A DNA stretch of 54,177 nt from a virus, in IMG/VR virus record IMGVR_UViG_3300031784_000044, positions 1 to 54,177 of that record; one strand, written 5' to 3'. The translations under genes and the position numbers were made by a program. Shown here piece by piece: positions 16,554-20,885 of the stretch. Under the pieces are notes generated by a model. The model saw nothing but the letters and a program-made list of their open reading frames with translations. It was not told the DNA's origin and ran no database searches. Every line of letters begins with the position of its first letter. The first letter of the stretch is position 1.

Positions 16554-16937
16554 ATGATAAAGAACTTTTCAATCGGTGCAGAAGTCGAGATTCAAACTCG
16601 ATGGAAATCGAATATATTAGGTGAAGAATATCAGGATAATATATTCAAAGGTAAAGTCGTTAATAATCCTAAATGGTTAGATAATGATTATGTCTCTGTA
16701 TATACAGGTAATCCTGAATATCCTACATCTCATATTAATAAGCGATTTATCGTTGGATTTGATTTTCCAGATAATCGAGTAGAAACTCGGATATTTAGAA
16801 TTAAATCTAAATCGAAAGGGCATATTTATAATGTCGTTTCGGATAATGGTATTGTTTCCTGCAGTTGTGTAGGATTTCAATTCCGCAGGACTTGCAAGCA
16901 TGCAAATAAAGTTAAAGAATTTATCCAAAATGCTTGA
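16554..16937 (+). CDS. SWIM-type zinc-finger protein
   Basis: 127 residues. The C-terminal segment SCSCVGFQFRRTCKH has the CxCx(n)CxH pattern of SWIM zinc fingers, which bind nucleic acid or proteins. The N-terminal two thirds is beta-rich (GAEVEIQTRW, YVSVYTGNPEYP). The ATG is only 7 bp after the -10 box, with no ribosome site and almost no leader, so the mRNA may be leaderless. The next in-frame ATG is at about residue 96, too late. The stop codon TGA lies inside the -35 box of the next promoter. A nucleic-acid-binding regulatory role is plausible inference. Confidence 0.75.
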   Translation: MIKNFSIGAEVEIQTRWKSNILGEEYQDNIFKGKVVNNPKWLDNDYVSVYTGNPEYPTSHINKRFIVGFDFPDNRVETRIFRIKSKSKGHIYNVVSDNGIVSCSCVGFQFRRTCKHANKVKEFIQNA

Positions 16938-16962
16938 CAAGGTAGCCGAAAGGCTATATAAT
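16934..16962 (+). promoter_or_regulatory. sigma70-like promoter
   Basis: TTGACA (16934-16939), 17 bp, TATAAT (16957-16962). The -35 box contains the stop codon of the SWIM gene. It drives the gene at 17011 with a leader of about 40 nt. Confidence 0.8.
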
Positions 16963-17010
16963 ATGAATTGTGAAGTTGTTAATTTTTACATTTTTTGAAG
17001 GATCTATATT

Positions 17011-17424
17011 ATGAGTACATTCACAGTAGCCGGCGTTTCAACACAGTATGGCGTCACAAAAGTTCGTTTTGCTAATGACCTGGCATCACGCGTCAAACTC
17101 TTGTCTAAAGGTGGTCACTCGCCTCTTGAGTTGATGGAGTTGCCCAAGGCAATGACCAAGGCAGAAGCATGCCAGCATCTTATCGATGTAGGCGGTGTGT
17201 TCAAGCAATGGGCAGGTCTTATCAATGATACAATGGGTAAGAAACAAGGTACAGTTGTTAGCAAGCCAACTAAGGCAAAAGCTAAAGCAGCACCAGTAAA
17301 GGCAAAGGCAGTTGCTCCTAAGAAAGTAGCAGCACCTAAAGTAATCAAGTCAAAAGTTGTTGAAGATGATTTAGAACTTGAAGAATTGAAGCAGTTGGCA
17401 GAGTTGGAAGACGCGCCAATTTAA
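17011..17424 (+). CDS. basic-tailed protein with Lys/Ala/Pro histone-like linker
   Basis: 137 residues. Residues 1-75 form a compact region (MSTFTVAGVSTQYGVTKVRF, then LPKAMTKAEACQHLIDVG). Residues about 80-115 are an AKAKAAPVKAKAVAPKKVAAP-type repeat like the tails of histone H1 proteins. The end is acidic (DDLELEELKQLAELEDAP). A GAAGGA ribosome site precedes the start. The strong dedicated promoter suggests an abundant early product. DNA binding or nucleoid remodelling is inference from composition. Codon use is somewhat more GC-rich than neighbours. Confidence 0.8.
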   Translation: MSTFTVAGVSTQYGVTKVRFANDLASRVKLLSKGGHSPLELMELPKAMTKAEACQHLIDVGGVFKQWAGLINDTMGKKQGTVVSKPTKAKAKAAPVKAKAVAPKKVAAPKVIKSKVVEDDLELEELKQLAELEDAPI

Positions 17425-17459
17425 TTTTAACAAAGCACCACTAGTTTGGTGCCGAGATG

Positions 17460-17467
17460 TATAAATA
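17460..17467 (+). promoter_or_regulatory. T4-like late box without a clear gene
   Basis: Perfect TATAAATA. Transcription would begin near 17474, so the only small frame here (17473-17580, 35 codons, no ribosome site) would start at the first base of the RNA. The product may be a noncoding RNA. Confidence 0.4.
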
Positions 17468-17611
17468 TTTTTATGGGAAATAATTTTAACCTTTTCTGTC
17501 AGCATCAAGAACCGACTTCTTATATTAGAACGTCAGAGCGCGTTGCAGACAAAAATTCATGGAGTGTGCTCCAGGGTTAAAATTTAAATTTTTCGTACAA
17601 GTTTATCTTAG
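17468..17611 (+). ncRNA. possible small RNA between late box and terminator
   Basis: This gene-poor stretch runs from a TATAAATA box to a terminator (about 170 nt in all). It can fold into GAC-TTCT / AGAA-C-GTC (17514-17534) and TGGAG / CTCCA (about 17560-17574) hairpins and holds the palindrome AAAATTTAAATTTT. A hairpin GCACCA / TGGTGC lies just before the box (17435-17452). No convincing protein gene is seen. Confidence 0.3.
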
Positions 17612-17648
17612 AACCCTCGGCACTCCAACAGTCCGAGGGTTTTCCTTT
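17612..17648 (+). terminator. rho-independent terminator
   Basis: Stem AACCCTCGG / CCGAGGGTT with a 12-base loop, followed by TTTCCTTTT. The loop sequence CACTCCA is complementary to TGGAGTG about 60 bases upstream, so the loop may also pair with the upstream RNA. Confidence 0.8.
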
Positions 17649-17658
17649 TGTGGCATGC

Positions 17659-17691
17659 TTTAATAACCATATGCTTGACAAGGTTATTAAA
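17659..17691 (+). repeat. inverted repeat over the tRNA promoter (possible operator)
   Basis: TTTAATAACC (17659-17668) and GGTTATTAAA (17682-17691) are perfect 10-base complements placed symmetrically around the -35 box of the first tRNA promoter. It looks like a repressor site. No regulator can be assigned. Confidence 0.4.
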
Positions 17692-17703
17692 AGATGTTAT
17701 AAT
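17675..17703 (+). promoter_or_regulatory. promoter of the first tRNA group
   Basis: TTGACA (17675-17680), 17 bp, extended TGT plus TATAAT (17698-17703). It lies about 60 bp before tRNA-Ile. Confidence 0.85.
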
Positions 17704-17761
17704 AAAGTTTAAATAGATCGGTATTTAAGCTATGTTCTTTTACAAATTAGCATACCATTGT

Positions 17762-17835
17762 GTCCGGTTAGCTCAATAGCAGAGCATTCGACTGATAATC
17801 GAAAGACAGAGGAGCGTTACCTCTACCGGATACCA
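17762..17835 (+). tRNA. tRNA-Ile(GAT) with abnormal T-loop
   Basis: Acceptor GTCCGGT/ACCGGAT, D-stem GCTC/GAGC, anticodon loop CTGATAA (anticodon GAT), encoded CCA. The T-stem AGAGG/CCTCT encloses AGCGTTA instead of the universal TTCRANN, so the elbow contacts of a normal tRNA would be missing. Confidence 0.75.
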
Positions 17836-17838
17836 ATT

Positions 17839-17914
17839 GTCCCGTTCGTCTAGAGGCCTAGGACATTACCCTTTCACGGTAAGTACACCAGTTCGAATCT
17901 GGTACGGGACGCCA
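17839..17914 (+). tRNA. tRNA-Glu(TTC)
   Basis: Perfect acceptor GTCCCGT/ACGGGAC, anticodon loop CTTTCAC, T-loop TTCGAAT, discriminator G and encoded CCA. Three bases separate it from tRNA-Ile. Confidence 0.93.
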
Positions 17915-17917
17915 TTA

Positions 17918-17943
17918 TTTTATACATTACCAAGTGTATAAAA
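17918..17943 (+). repeat. AT-rich hairpin between tRNA-Glu and tRNA-Cys
   Basis: TTTTATACA / TGTATAAAA, 9 perfect pairs with an 8-base loop. It may act as a processing spacer or a weak terminator. Confidence 0.5.
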
Positions 17944-17952
17944 CAATGGTAC

Positions 17953-18030
17953 GCCTGGGTGGCAGAGTGGTCAAATGCAACGGATTGCAAATCCGTAAAG
18001 TCGTCAGTTCAAATCTGACTCCAGGTTCCA
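17953..18030 (+). tRNA. tRNA-Cys(GCA)
   Basis: Acceptor GCCTGGG/TCCAGGT, anticodon loop TTGCAAA in stem ACGGA/TCCGT, T-arm GTCAG-TTCAAAT-CTGAC, discriminator T (typical for Cys is U) and CCA. Confidence 0.9.
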
Positions 18031-18040
18031 AAAATAATGC

Positions 18041-18069
18041 TTGACACAAGTGTGTTAAGGTGTTATAAT
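18041..18069 (+). promoter_or_regulatory. promoter of the large structured RNA region
   Basis: TTGACA (18041-18046), 17 bp, extended TGT plus TATAAT (18064-18069). Expected RNA start is near 18076. Confidence 0.85.
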
Positions 18070-18289
18070 AAAGACATATTAAAAGAATCCCGTTACTATT
18101 TTCGTTAAAATAGCGTTTGATTAGCGACAGAGATCCGGTGGCAGAAAACCGTTAGCGTGAGGATTAAAAATACCCTCGCAGGCTCTGATAGGCAGTCTCT
18201 CACTGCACACAGACTTTGAATAAATGAGATGGACAGAGTAACCGCTCAATTAAGGGCTCGCCTGGAAACGAGTAGCTTATCTATATTTT

Positions 18290-18365
18290 GGTCTGTTAGT
18301 GTTAGCGGTAAGCACGCGAGCCTGTCACGCTTGTAGGAGGGATTCGAATTCCCTACAGACCGCCA
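18290..18365 (+). tRNA. tRNA-Asp(GTC) inside the structured RNA
   Basis: Acceptor GGTCTGT/ACAGACC, D-stem GTGT/GCAC, anticodon stem CGAGC/GCTTG with loop CTGTCAC, T-arm AGGGA-TTCGAAT-TCCCT, discriminator G, CCA. It interrupts the large structured RNA rather than lying beside it. Confidence 0.9.
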
Positions 18366-18588
18366 AGTTATGGTCTTAGTCTATAAATGCATAAAGAAAG
18401 TCTAAGTTAAATGGCAACCCAAAGTGGGACCAACCATTTTAGAACCCGCCGGAGTAACGTCTGGCTACTGTGACCCGCAGAAAGTGAAGTAAGTTCGTAA
18501 CTTACGGGTGGTAGTCTTTAAACCTAAAGGCCGTTGGCAGCACGAGAGCGGTCCTTGTCGGGAAGCGGGTGGAAGGTACGCGTGAGAG

Positions 18589-18609
18589 ATATGATAGCGT
18601 CATATTTTT
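18589..18609 (+). terminator. weak terminator at the end of the structured RNA
   Basis: ATATGA / TCATAT with loop TAGCG, then TTTTT. The stem is short and AT-rich, so read-through into tRNA-Leu is likely. Confidence 0.4.
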
Positions 18610-18646
18610 CTGTACTATAATTACCGCCGGAGGACGCAGAGCATTT

Positions 18647-18723
18647 GCCTAGGTGACGGAATTGGTATACGTGTTGGTCTTAGAAGCCAAATTTTGAGAG
18701 TTCGAGTCTCTCCTTAGGCACCA
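18647..18723 (+). tRNA. tRNA-Leu(TAG) with short variable arm
   Basis: Acceptor GCCTAGG/CTTAGGC, anticodon loop CTTAGAA in stem TTGGT/GCCAA, T-arm GAGAG-TTCGAGT-CTCTC, CCA. Only five bases (ATTTT) lie between the anticodon and T stems. The long variable arm normal for bacterial tRNA-Leu is absent, unlike the tRNA-Leu(TAA) at 26708. Confidence 0.85.
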
Positions 18724-18816
18724 TATTGAAACATTCTAAACTGGACGCAGGTTCTGAGAAGTAAGACCTTGATTGATCCCCAAGAAGGTATGGAGAATAA
18801 GAGTGTTTCAATATGG
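18721..18816 (+). ncRNA. tRNA-array hairpin element A
   Basis: A 17-bp helix, CCATATTGAAACATTCT (18721-18737) with AGAGTGTTTCAATATGG (18800-18816), one G-T pair and no mismatch, encloses about 60 nt that can form AGGT/ACCT or ACCTT/AAGGT stems. The 5' strand begins with the CCA of tRNA-Leu and the 3' strand ends with the first two G of tRNA-Ala. It belongs with the elements at 20084 and 20525. Confidence 0.65.
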
Positions 18817-18890
18817 GGGTGTAGCTCAGTTGGGAGAGCGGTTGCTTTGCAAGCAATAGGTCGCAGGTTCGAACCCTGTCTCCTCCACCA
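18815..18890 (+). tRNA. tRNA-Ala(TGC)
   Basis: Acceptor GGGGGTG/CTCCTCC with the G3-U70 pair that marks alanine tRNAs and one T-T mismatch. Anticodon loop TTTGCAA, T-loop TTCGAAC, discriminator A, CCA. Confidence 0.92.
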
Positions 18891-18900
18891 TATAAATAAT

Positions 18901-18977
18901 CGGTGTGTAGCGCAGTCTGGTAGCGCTCCTGGTTTGGGACCAGGCGGTCGGAGGTTCGAATCCTTTCACACCGACCA
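18901..18977 (+). tRNA. tRNA-Pro(TGG)
   Basis: Perfect acceptor CGGTGTG/CACACCG (C1-G72 is usual for proline), anticodon stem CCTGG/CCAGG with loop TTTGGGA, T-loop TTCGAAT, CCA. Confidence 0.94.
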
Positions 18978-19000
18978 TTATTTTTAACATAGGAAAAATT

Positions 19001-19189
19001 ATGAACTCAACAAATGACATCAAAACAAATCTCGAAGCATATCTTGCTGAAAACGAGAAATTCGAAAAAGGTAATAGTGCTGCCGGGACTCGCGCCCGCA
19101 AGGCATTAGGTGAACTTGCAAAAGCTGTAAAAGCTAGACGCAACGAAATTACTGCAGAAAAGAACGCTCGCAAAGAAGCGAAAGCGTAA
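19001..19189 (+). CDS. histone H1-like (Hc1-type) peptide
   Basis: 62 residues, MNSTNDIKTNLEAYLAENEK followed by FEKGNSAAGTRARKALGEL and a basic tail (KARRNEITAEKNARKEAKA). The KGNxAAGTRARKA core is the signature I associate with bacterial Hc1/H1-like histone proteins, though this copy is short and lacks a long Lys/Pro tail. It should bind DNA without strong sequence preference. It lies between tRNA-Pro and tRNA-Asn with its own weak ribosome site (AGGAAAA), so it is expressed from the tRNA transcript. A role in compacting phage DNA or displacing host nucleoid proteins is inference. Confidence 0.8.
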   Translation: MNSTNDIKTNLEAYLAENEKFEKGNSAAGTRARKALGELAKAVKARRNEITAEKNARKEAKA

Positions 19190-19196
19190 TTTTTAT

Positions 19197-19272
19197 TCCC
19201 TGATAGCTCAGTCGGTAGAGCGACGGACTGTTAATCCGCAGGTCGGTGGTTCGAACCCACCTCGGGGAGCCA
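19197..19272 (+). tRNA. tRNA-Asn(GTT)
   Basis: Acceptor TCCCTGA/TCGGGGA, anticodon loop CTGTTAA, T-loop TTCGAAC, discriminator G, CCA. One A-C mismatch closes the anticodon stem. Confidence 0.9.
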
Positions 19273-19274
19273 TT

Positions 19275-19359
19275 GGAGGTGCCGCCGTAATGGTATGGCA
19301 GGAGACTGTAAATCTTCCGACTTATGTCACAATTGGTTCGATCCCAATCACCTCCACCA
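19275..19359 (+). tRNA. tRNA-Tyr(GTA)
   Basis: Acceptor GGAGGTG/CACCTCC, anticodon loop CTGTAAA, long variable arm as usual for bacterial Tyr (85 nt in all), T-loop TTCGATC, CCA. Confidence 0.92.
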
Positions 19360-19362
19360 ACC

Positions 19363-19438
19363 GCATCGTTAACTCAGTTGGTAGAGTTCCTGCCTTACAC
19401 GCAGGCTGTCGGGAGTTCGAGTCTCTCACGATGCACCA
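19363..19438 (+). tRNA. tRNA-Val(TAC)
   Basis: Acceptor GCATCGT/ACGATGC, anticodon stem CCTGC/GCAGG with loop CTTACAC, T-loop TTCGAGT, CCA. Confidence 0.94.
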
Positions 19439-19456
19439 ATTTTTTAGAAAGCTTAT

Positions 19457-19720
19457 ATGAACTATAAACCTTTGCATGATAAAGTATTAGTAATTGAAAA
19501 TGAAAAGCCAAAAGAAACCGAAAGCGGTATTTATGTTGGTGAAGCCCGTATGGATGAAAACACAAGAGCAGGTACTGTTCTTGCAATTGGTCCAGATGTA
19601 TATGAGGTTAAAGTTGGAGATGTAGTATATCCAATGTGGACAAAAGCTAAAGTCGTAAAAGACGGTGACAAGTATATGGGAATTATTTCTCAAGAAGATA
19701 TTCTAGCAGTACAAGAATAA
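19457..19720 (+). CDS. groES: GroES-like co-chaperonin
   Basis: 87 residues, close to the usual GroES length. It begins MNYKPLHDKVLVIENEKPKE, has the mobile loop with SGIYVGEA, and the beta-barrel segments GTVLAIGPD, VKVGDVVYP and ending IISQEDILAVQE. It should cap host GroEL, as T4 gp31 does when the capsid protein is folded, but it is a true Cpn10 in sequence, unlike gp31. It lies between tRNA-Val and tRNA-Arg on the tRNA transcript. A role in folding phage capsid or fibre proteins is inference. Confidence 0.92.
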   Translation: MNYKPLHDKVLVIENEKPKETESGIYVGEARMDENTRAGTVLAIGPDVYEVKVGDVVYPMWTKAKVVKDGDKYMGIISQEDILAVQE

Positions 19721-19727
19721 AAATTAG

Positions 19728-19802
19728 CTGGCGCTAGTATAACGGATAATACAGCTGCCTTCTAAGCAGTCAATAGAGGTTCGATTCCTCTGCGCCGGAC
19801 CA
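19728..19802 (+). tRNA. tRNA-Arg(TCT)
   Basis: Acceptor CTGGCGC/GCGCCGG, anticodon loop CTTCTAA, T-loop TTCGATT, CCA. It reads AGA, a codon very common in this AT-rich genome. Confidence 0.9.
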
Positions 19803-19809
19803 AACACAG

Positions 19810-19883
19810 GCGGGGTTGGAGTAATGGTAACTCAACAGACTTTGACTCTGTCGTTCCTGGTTCGAGCCCAGGGCCCTGTTCCA
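19810..19883 (+). tRNA. tRNA-Gln(TTG)
   Basis: D-stem GAGT/ACTC, anticodon stem ACAGA/TCTGT with loop CTTTGAC, T-arm CCTGG-TTCGAGC-CCAGG, CCA. The acceptor GCGGGGT/GCCCTGT contains three G-U pairs. Confidence 0.88.
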
Positions 19884-19899
19884 TTTTTAGGAGAAAGTA

Positions 19900-20040
19900 A
19901 TGAAACTTAAGATGATCGTCAAGCAACGTAATCGCTTCGTTGCTTTGGCATTACAACGCAAAGCGGGAGTCCATCGTAAAAGTAATAAAGCTTTGCGAAG
20001 GCAACATAATGCGAGTATAGCTCAGTTGGTAGAGCAGTAG
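19900..20040 (+). CDS. small basic peptide overlapping tRNA-Lys
   Basis: 46 residues: MKLKMIVKQRNRFVALALQR then KAGVHRKSNKALRRQHNAS. The ribosome site AGGAGA precedes the start by 7-8 bp. The KAGxHRKSNKALRR core resembles small basic proteins that I recall from many phages, function unknown. The last ten codons and the TAG stop are inside the 5' half of tRNA-Lys, so the same DNA makes both products. Nucleic-acid binding is plausible from charge only. Confidence 0.7.
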   Translation: MKLKMIVKQRNRFVALALQRKAGVHRKSNKALRRQHNASIAQLVEQ

Positions 20041-20086
20041 ACTTTTAATCTATTGGTCGTGGGTTCGAATCCCCCTACTCGTACCA
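20011..20086 (+). tRNA. tRNA-Lys(TTT)
   Basis: Acceptor GCGAGTA/TACTCGT, anticodon loop CTTTTAA, T-loop TTCGAAT, CCA. Its 5' half also encodes the end of a 46-residue peptide. Confidence 0.93.
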
Positions 20087-20175
20087 TATAAAAGCACTCT
20101 TGTCAGCACTGTGGGAAGCGCAGATAGACAATACTAGAACAAGGTTCGAATCCAAACAAGAGTGTTTCTATATGG
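20084..20175 (+). ncRNA. tRNA-array hairpin element B
   Basis: The 20-base arms 20084-20103 (begins CCATATAAAAGCACTC) and 20156-20175 (ends GTTTCTATATGG) pair with one mismatch and one G-U. The 5' arm begins with the CCA of tRNA-Lys. The enclosed 52 nt hold a T-arm-like GGTTCGAATCC but no anticodon arm, so it is not a tRNA. Confidence 0.65.
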
Positions 20176-20181
20176 TAATAT

Positions 20182-20256
20182 GCAGATGTTAGTTTAGTGG
20201 CAAAACCTCGGGTTGTGATTCCGATATCATGAGTTCAATTCTCATACGTCTGCCCA
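20182..20256 (+). tRNA. tRNA-His(GTG) with encoded G-1
   Basis: The extra G at position -1 pairs with discriminator C, as required for histidine tRNAs. Acceptor CAGATGT/ACGTCTG, D-stem GTTT/AAAC, anticodon loop TTGTGAT, CCA. Confidence 0.9.
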
Positions 20257-20258
20257 AT

Positions 20259-20338
20259 GGGTTGGGATATTTCAATTGGTTAGAAACGGGGATGTATATG
20301 CCGCGTAATGTGAGTTCGACTCTCACTCCCACCCACCA
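20259..20338 (+). tRNA. degenerate or atypical tRNA (anticodon unclear)
   Basis: T-arm GTGAG-TTCGACT-CTCAC, D-stem TTTC/GAAA and an acceptor GGGT(T)GGG/CCCACCC with a bulged T and encoded CCA are present. The anticodon stem CGGGG/TGCCG has a G-G mismatch and a G-U pair. The loop ATGTATA would give GTA (Tyr), but with T at position 37, and a proper tRNA-Tyr already exists. It may be decaying or specialised. Confidence 0.55.
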
Positions 20339-20346
20339 ATAATTTC

Positions 20347-20434
20347 GGAAACGTGGTCGAGTGGTCTATGGCTCTAGTCTTGAAAACTAGCGATCCGAAA
20401 GGGTCCGTGAGTTCGAATCTCACCGTTTCCTCCA
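20347..20434 (+). tRNA. tRNA-Ser(TGA)
   Basis: Perfect acceptor GGAAACG/CGTTTCC, anticodon stem CTAGT/ACTAG with loop CTTGAAA, long variable arm (GATCC/GGGTC type), T-loop TTCGAAT, CCA. Confidence 0.94.
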
Positions 20435-20438
20435 GATC

Positions 20439-20527
20439 GGAAAGTGGGCAGGATGGTAATGCAGCAGATTGCTAATCTGTCACTGGATTAAACCGGTGAG
20501 TGGGTTCGACTCCCACACTTTCCACCA
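20439..20527 (+). tRNA. tRNA-Ser(GCT)
   Basis: Acceptor GGAAAGT/ACTTTCC, anticodon loop TTGCTAA, long variable arm (CACTGG...CCGGTG), T-arm GTGGG-TTCGACT-CCCAC, CCA. Confidence 0.93.
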
Positions 20528-20642
20528 TATAAAAGCATTCTTGATATAAGACAAAGCAGGAGAAGAAACATAGTATCTGCAGATGCAAAAGTTTCAGAGC
20601 TTGACTCCTCCTAGGCTTGCATTCGAGAGTGCCTCTATATGG
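20525..20642 (+). ncRNA. tRNA-array hairpin element C
   Basis: Arms 20525-20544 (CCATATAAAAGCATTCTTGA) and 20623-20642 (TCGAGAGTGCCTCTATATGG) pair with two mismatches and two G-U pairs. Inside are nested AGGAG/CTCCT, GAAAC/GTTTC and the palindrome ATCTGCAGAT, giving a rod-like fold. The 5' arm includes the CCA of tRNA-Ser and the 3' arm the first GG of tRNA-Met, exactly as in element A. Confidence 0.65.
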
Positions 20643-20715
20643 TGATGTAGCATAATGGTAGTGCACCAGCTTCATACGCTGTCAAGTGTAAGTTCGACTC
20701 TTACTATCACCACCA
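20641..20715 (+). tRNA. tRNA-Met(CAT)
   Basis: Acceptor GGTGATG/TATCACC, D-stem GCAT/GTGC, anticodon loop TTCATAC, T-loop TTCGACT, CCA. Sequence alone does not tell elongator Met from the Ile (lysidine) type. Confidence 0.9.
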
Positions 20716-20721
20716 GATTAT

Positions 20722-20799
20722 CCGCCTTTAGCTCAATTGGATTAGAGCACTTGGCTACGAACCAAGAGGTTGGGGATTCGAATTCCTCAGGGCGGTCCA
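20722..20799 (+). tRNA. tRNA-Arg(ACG)
   Basis: Acceptor CCGCCTT/AGGGCGG, anticodon stem CTTGG/CCAAG with loop CTACGAA, T-loop TTCGAAT, CCA. It needs A34-to-inosine editing by host TadA to read CGN codons. Confidence 0.92.
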
Positions 20800-20804
20800 T
20801 ATTA

Positions 20805-20879
20805 GCCGACTTAGCACAGTGGTAGTGCAATCGCCTTGTAAGCGATAGGTCATCAGTTCGAATCCGATAGTCGGCACCA
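20805..20879 (+). tRNA. tRNA-Thr(TGT)
   Basis: Perfect acceptor GCCGACT/AGTCGGC, anticodon stem ATCGC/GCGAT with loop CTTGTAA, T-loop TTCGAAT, CCA. Confidence 0.94.
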
Positions 20880-20885
20880 GTTTGT

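Larger units (their letters stand above)
18076..18640 (+). ncRNA. large structured noncoding RNA enclosing tRNA-Asp
   Basis: About 490 nt lie on the two sides of tRNA-Asp with no protein gene and many hairpins found by hand. In the 5' half: CTATTTT/AAAATAG; CGGT/ACCG; GAGG/CCTC; GCAGT/ACTGC inside CTCTG/CAGAG; CTCG/CGAG with a GGAAA-containing loop. In the 3' half: CTTAG/CTAAG; AAATGG/CCATTT enclosing CCC/GGG; ACCCGC (near 18452) with GCGGGT (near 18564) closing a multi-branched domain that holds GGCTAC/GTAGTC, ACCC/GGGT, GTAAGTT/AACTTAC, CTTTA/TAAAG and GGCCG/CGGTC. It has its own promoter and a terminator-like end. Large ornate phage RNAs such as GOLLD and ROOL are known next to phage tRNAs. 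Identity with either is a guess. RNase P RNA and tmRNA signatures were not found. Confidence 0.65.

Noticed and set aside
17473-17580. 35-codon frame after the late box
   Set aside because: No ribosome site, and it would start at the first base of the transcript. Kept only as an alternative to a small RNA.
18076-18640. RNase P RNA, tmRNA or a group I intron
   Set aside because: No GAAAGUCC or paired conserved RNase P cores, no tag frame ending in ALAA-type codons, and tRNA-Asp is uninterrupted with its own ends, so no intron is spliced from it.
18891-18898. TATAAATA after tRNA-Ala as a late promoter
   Set aside because: Matches the consensus, but lies 3 bp before tRNA-Pro with no late gene behind it. 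It is probably only AT-rich spacer.
18769-19173. Open frames on both strands across tRNA-Ala and tRNA-Pro
   Set aside because: They read through tRNA genes, have no ribosome sites, and their sequence mirrors tRNA stems (for example CSSVGRAVALQAIGRRFEP).
20084-20175. Element B as a tRNA (possibly the missing tRNA-Phe)
   Set aside because: It has an acceptor-like helix and a GGTTCGAATCC segment but no 5-bp anticodon stem with a 7-base loop, only two T-stem pairs, and no CCA at the 3' end.
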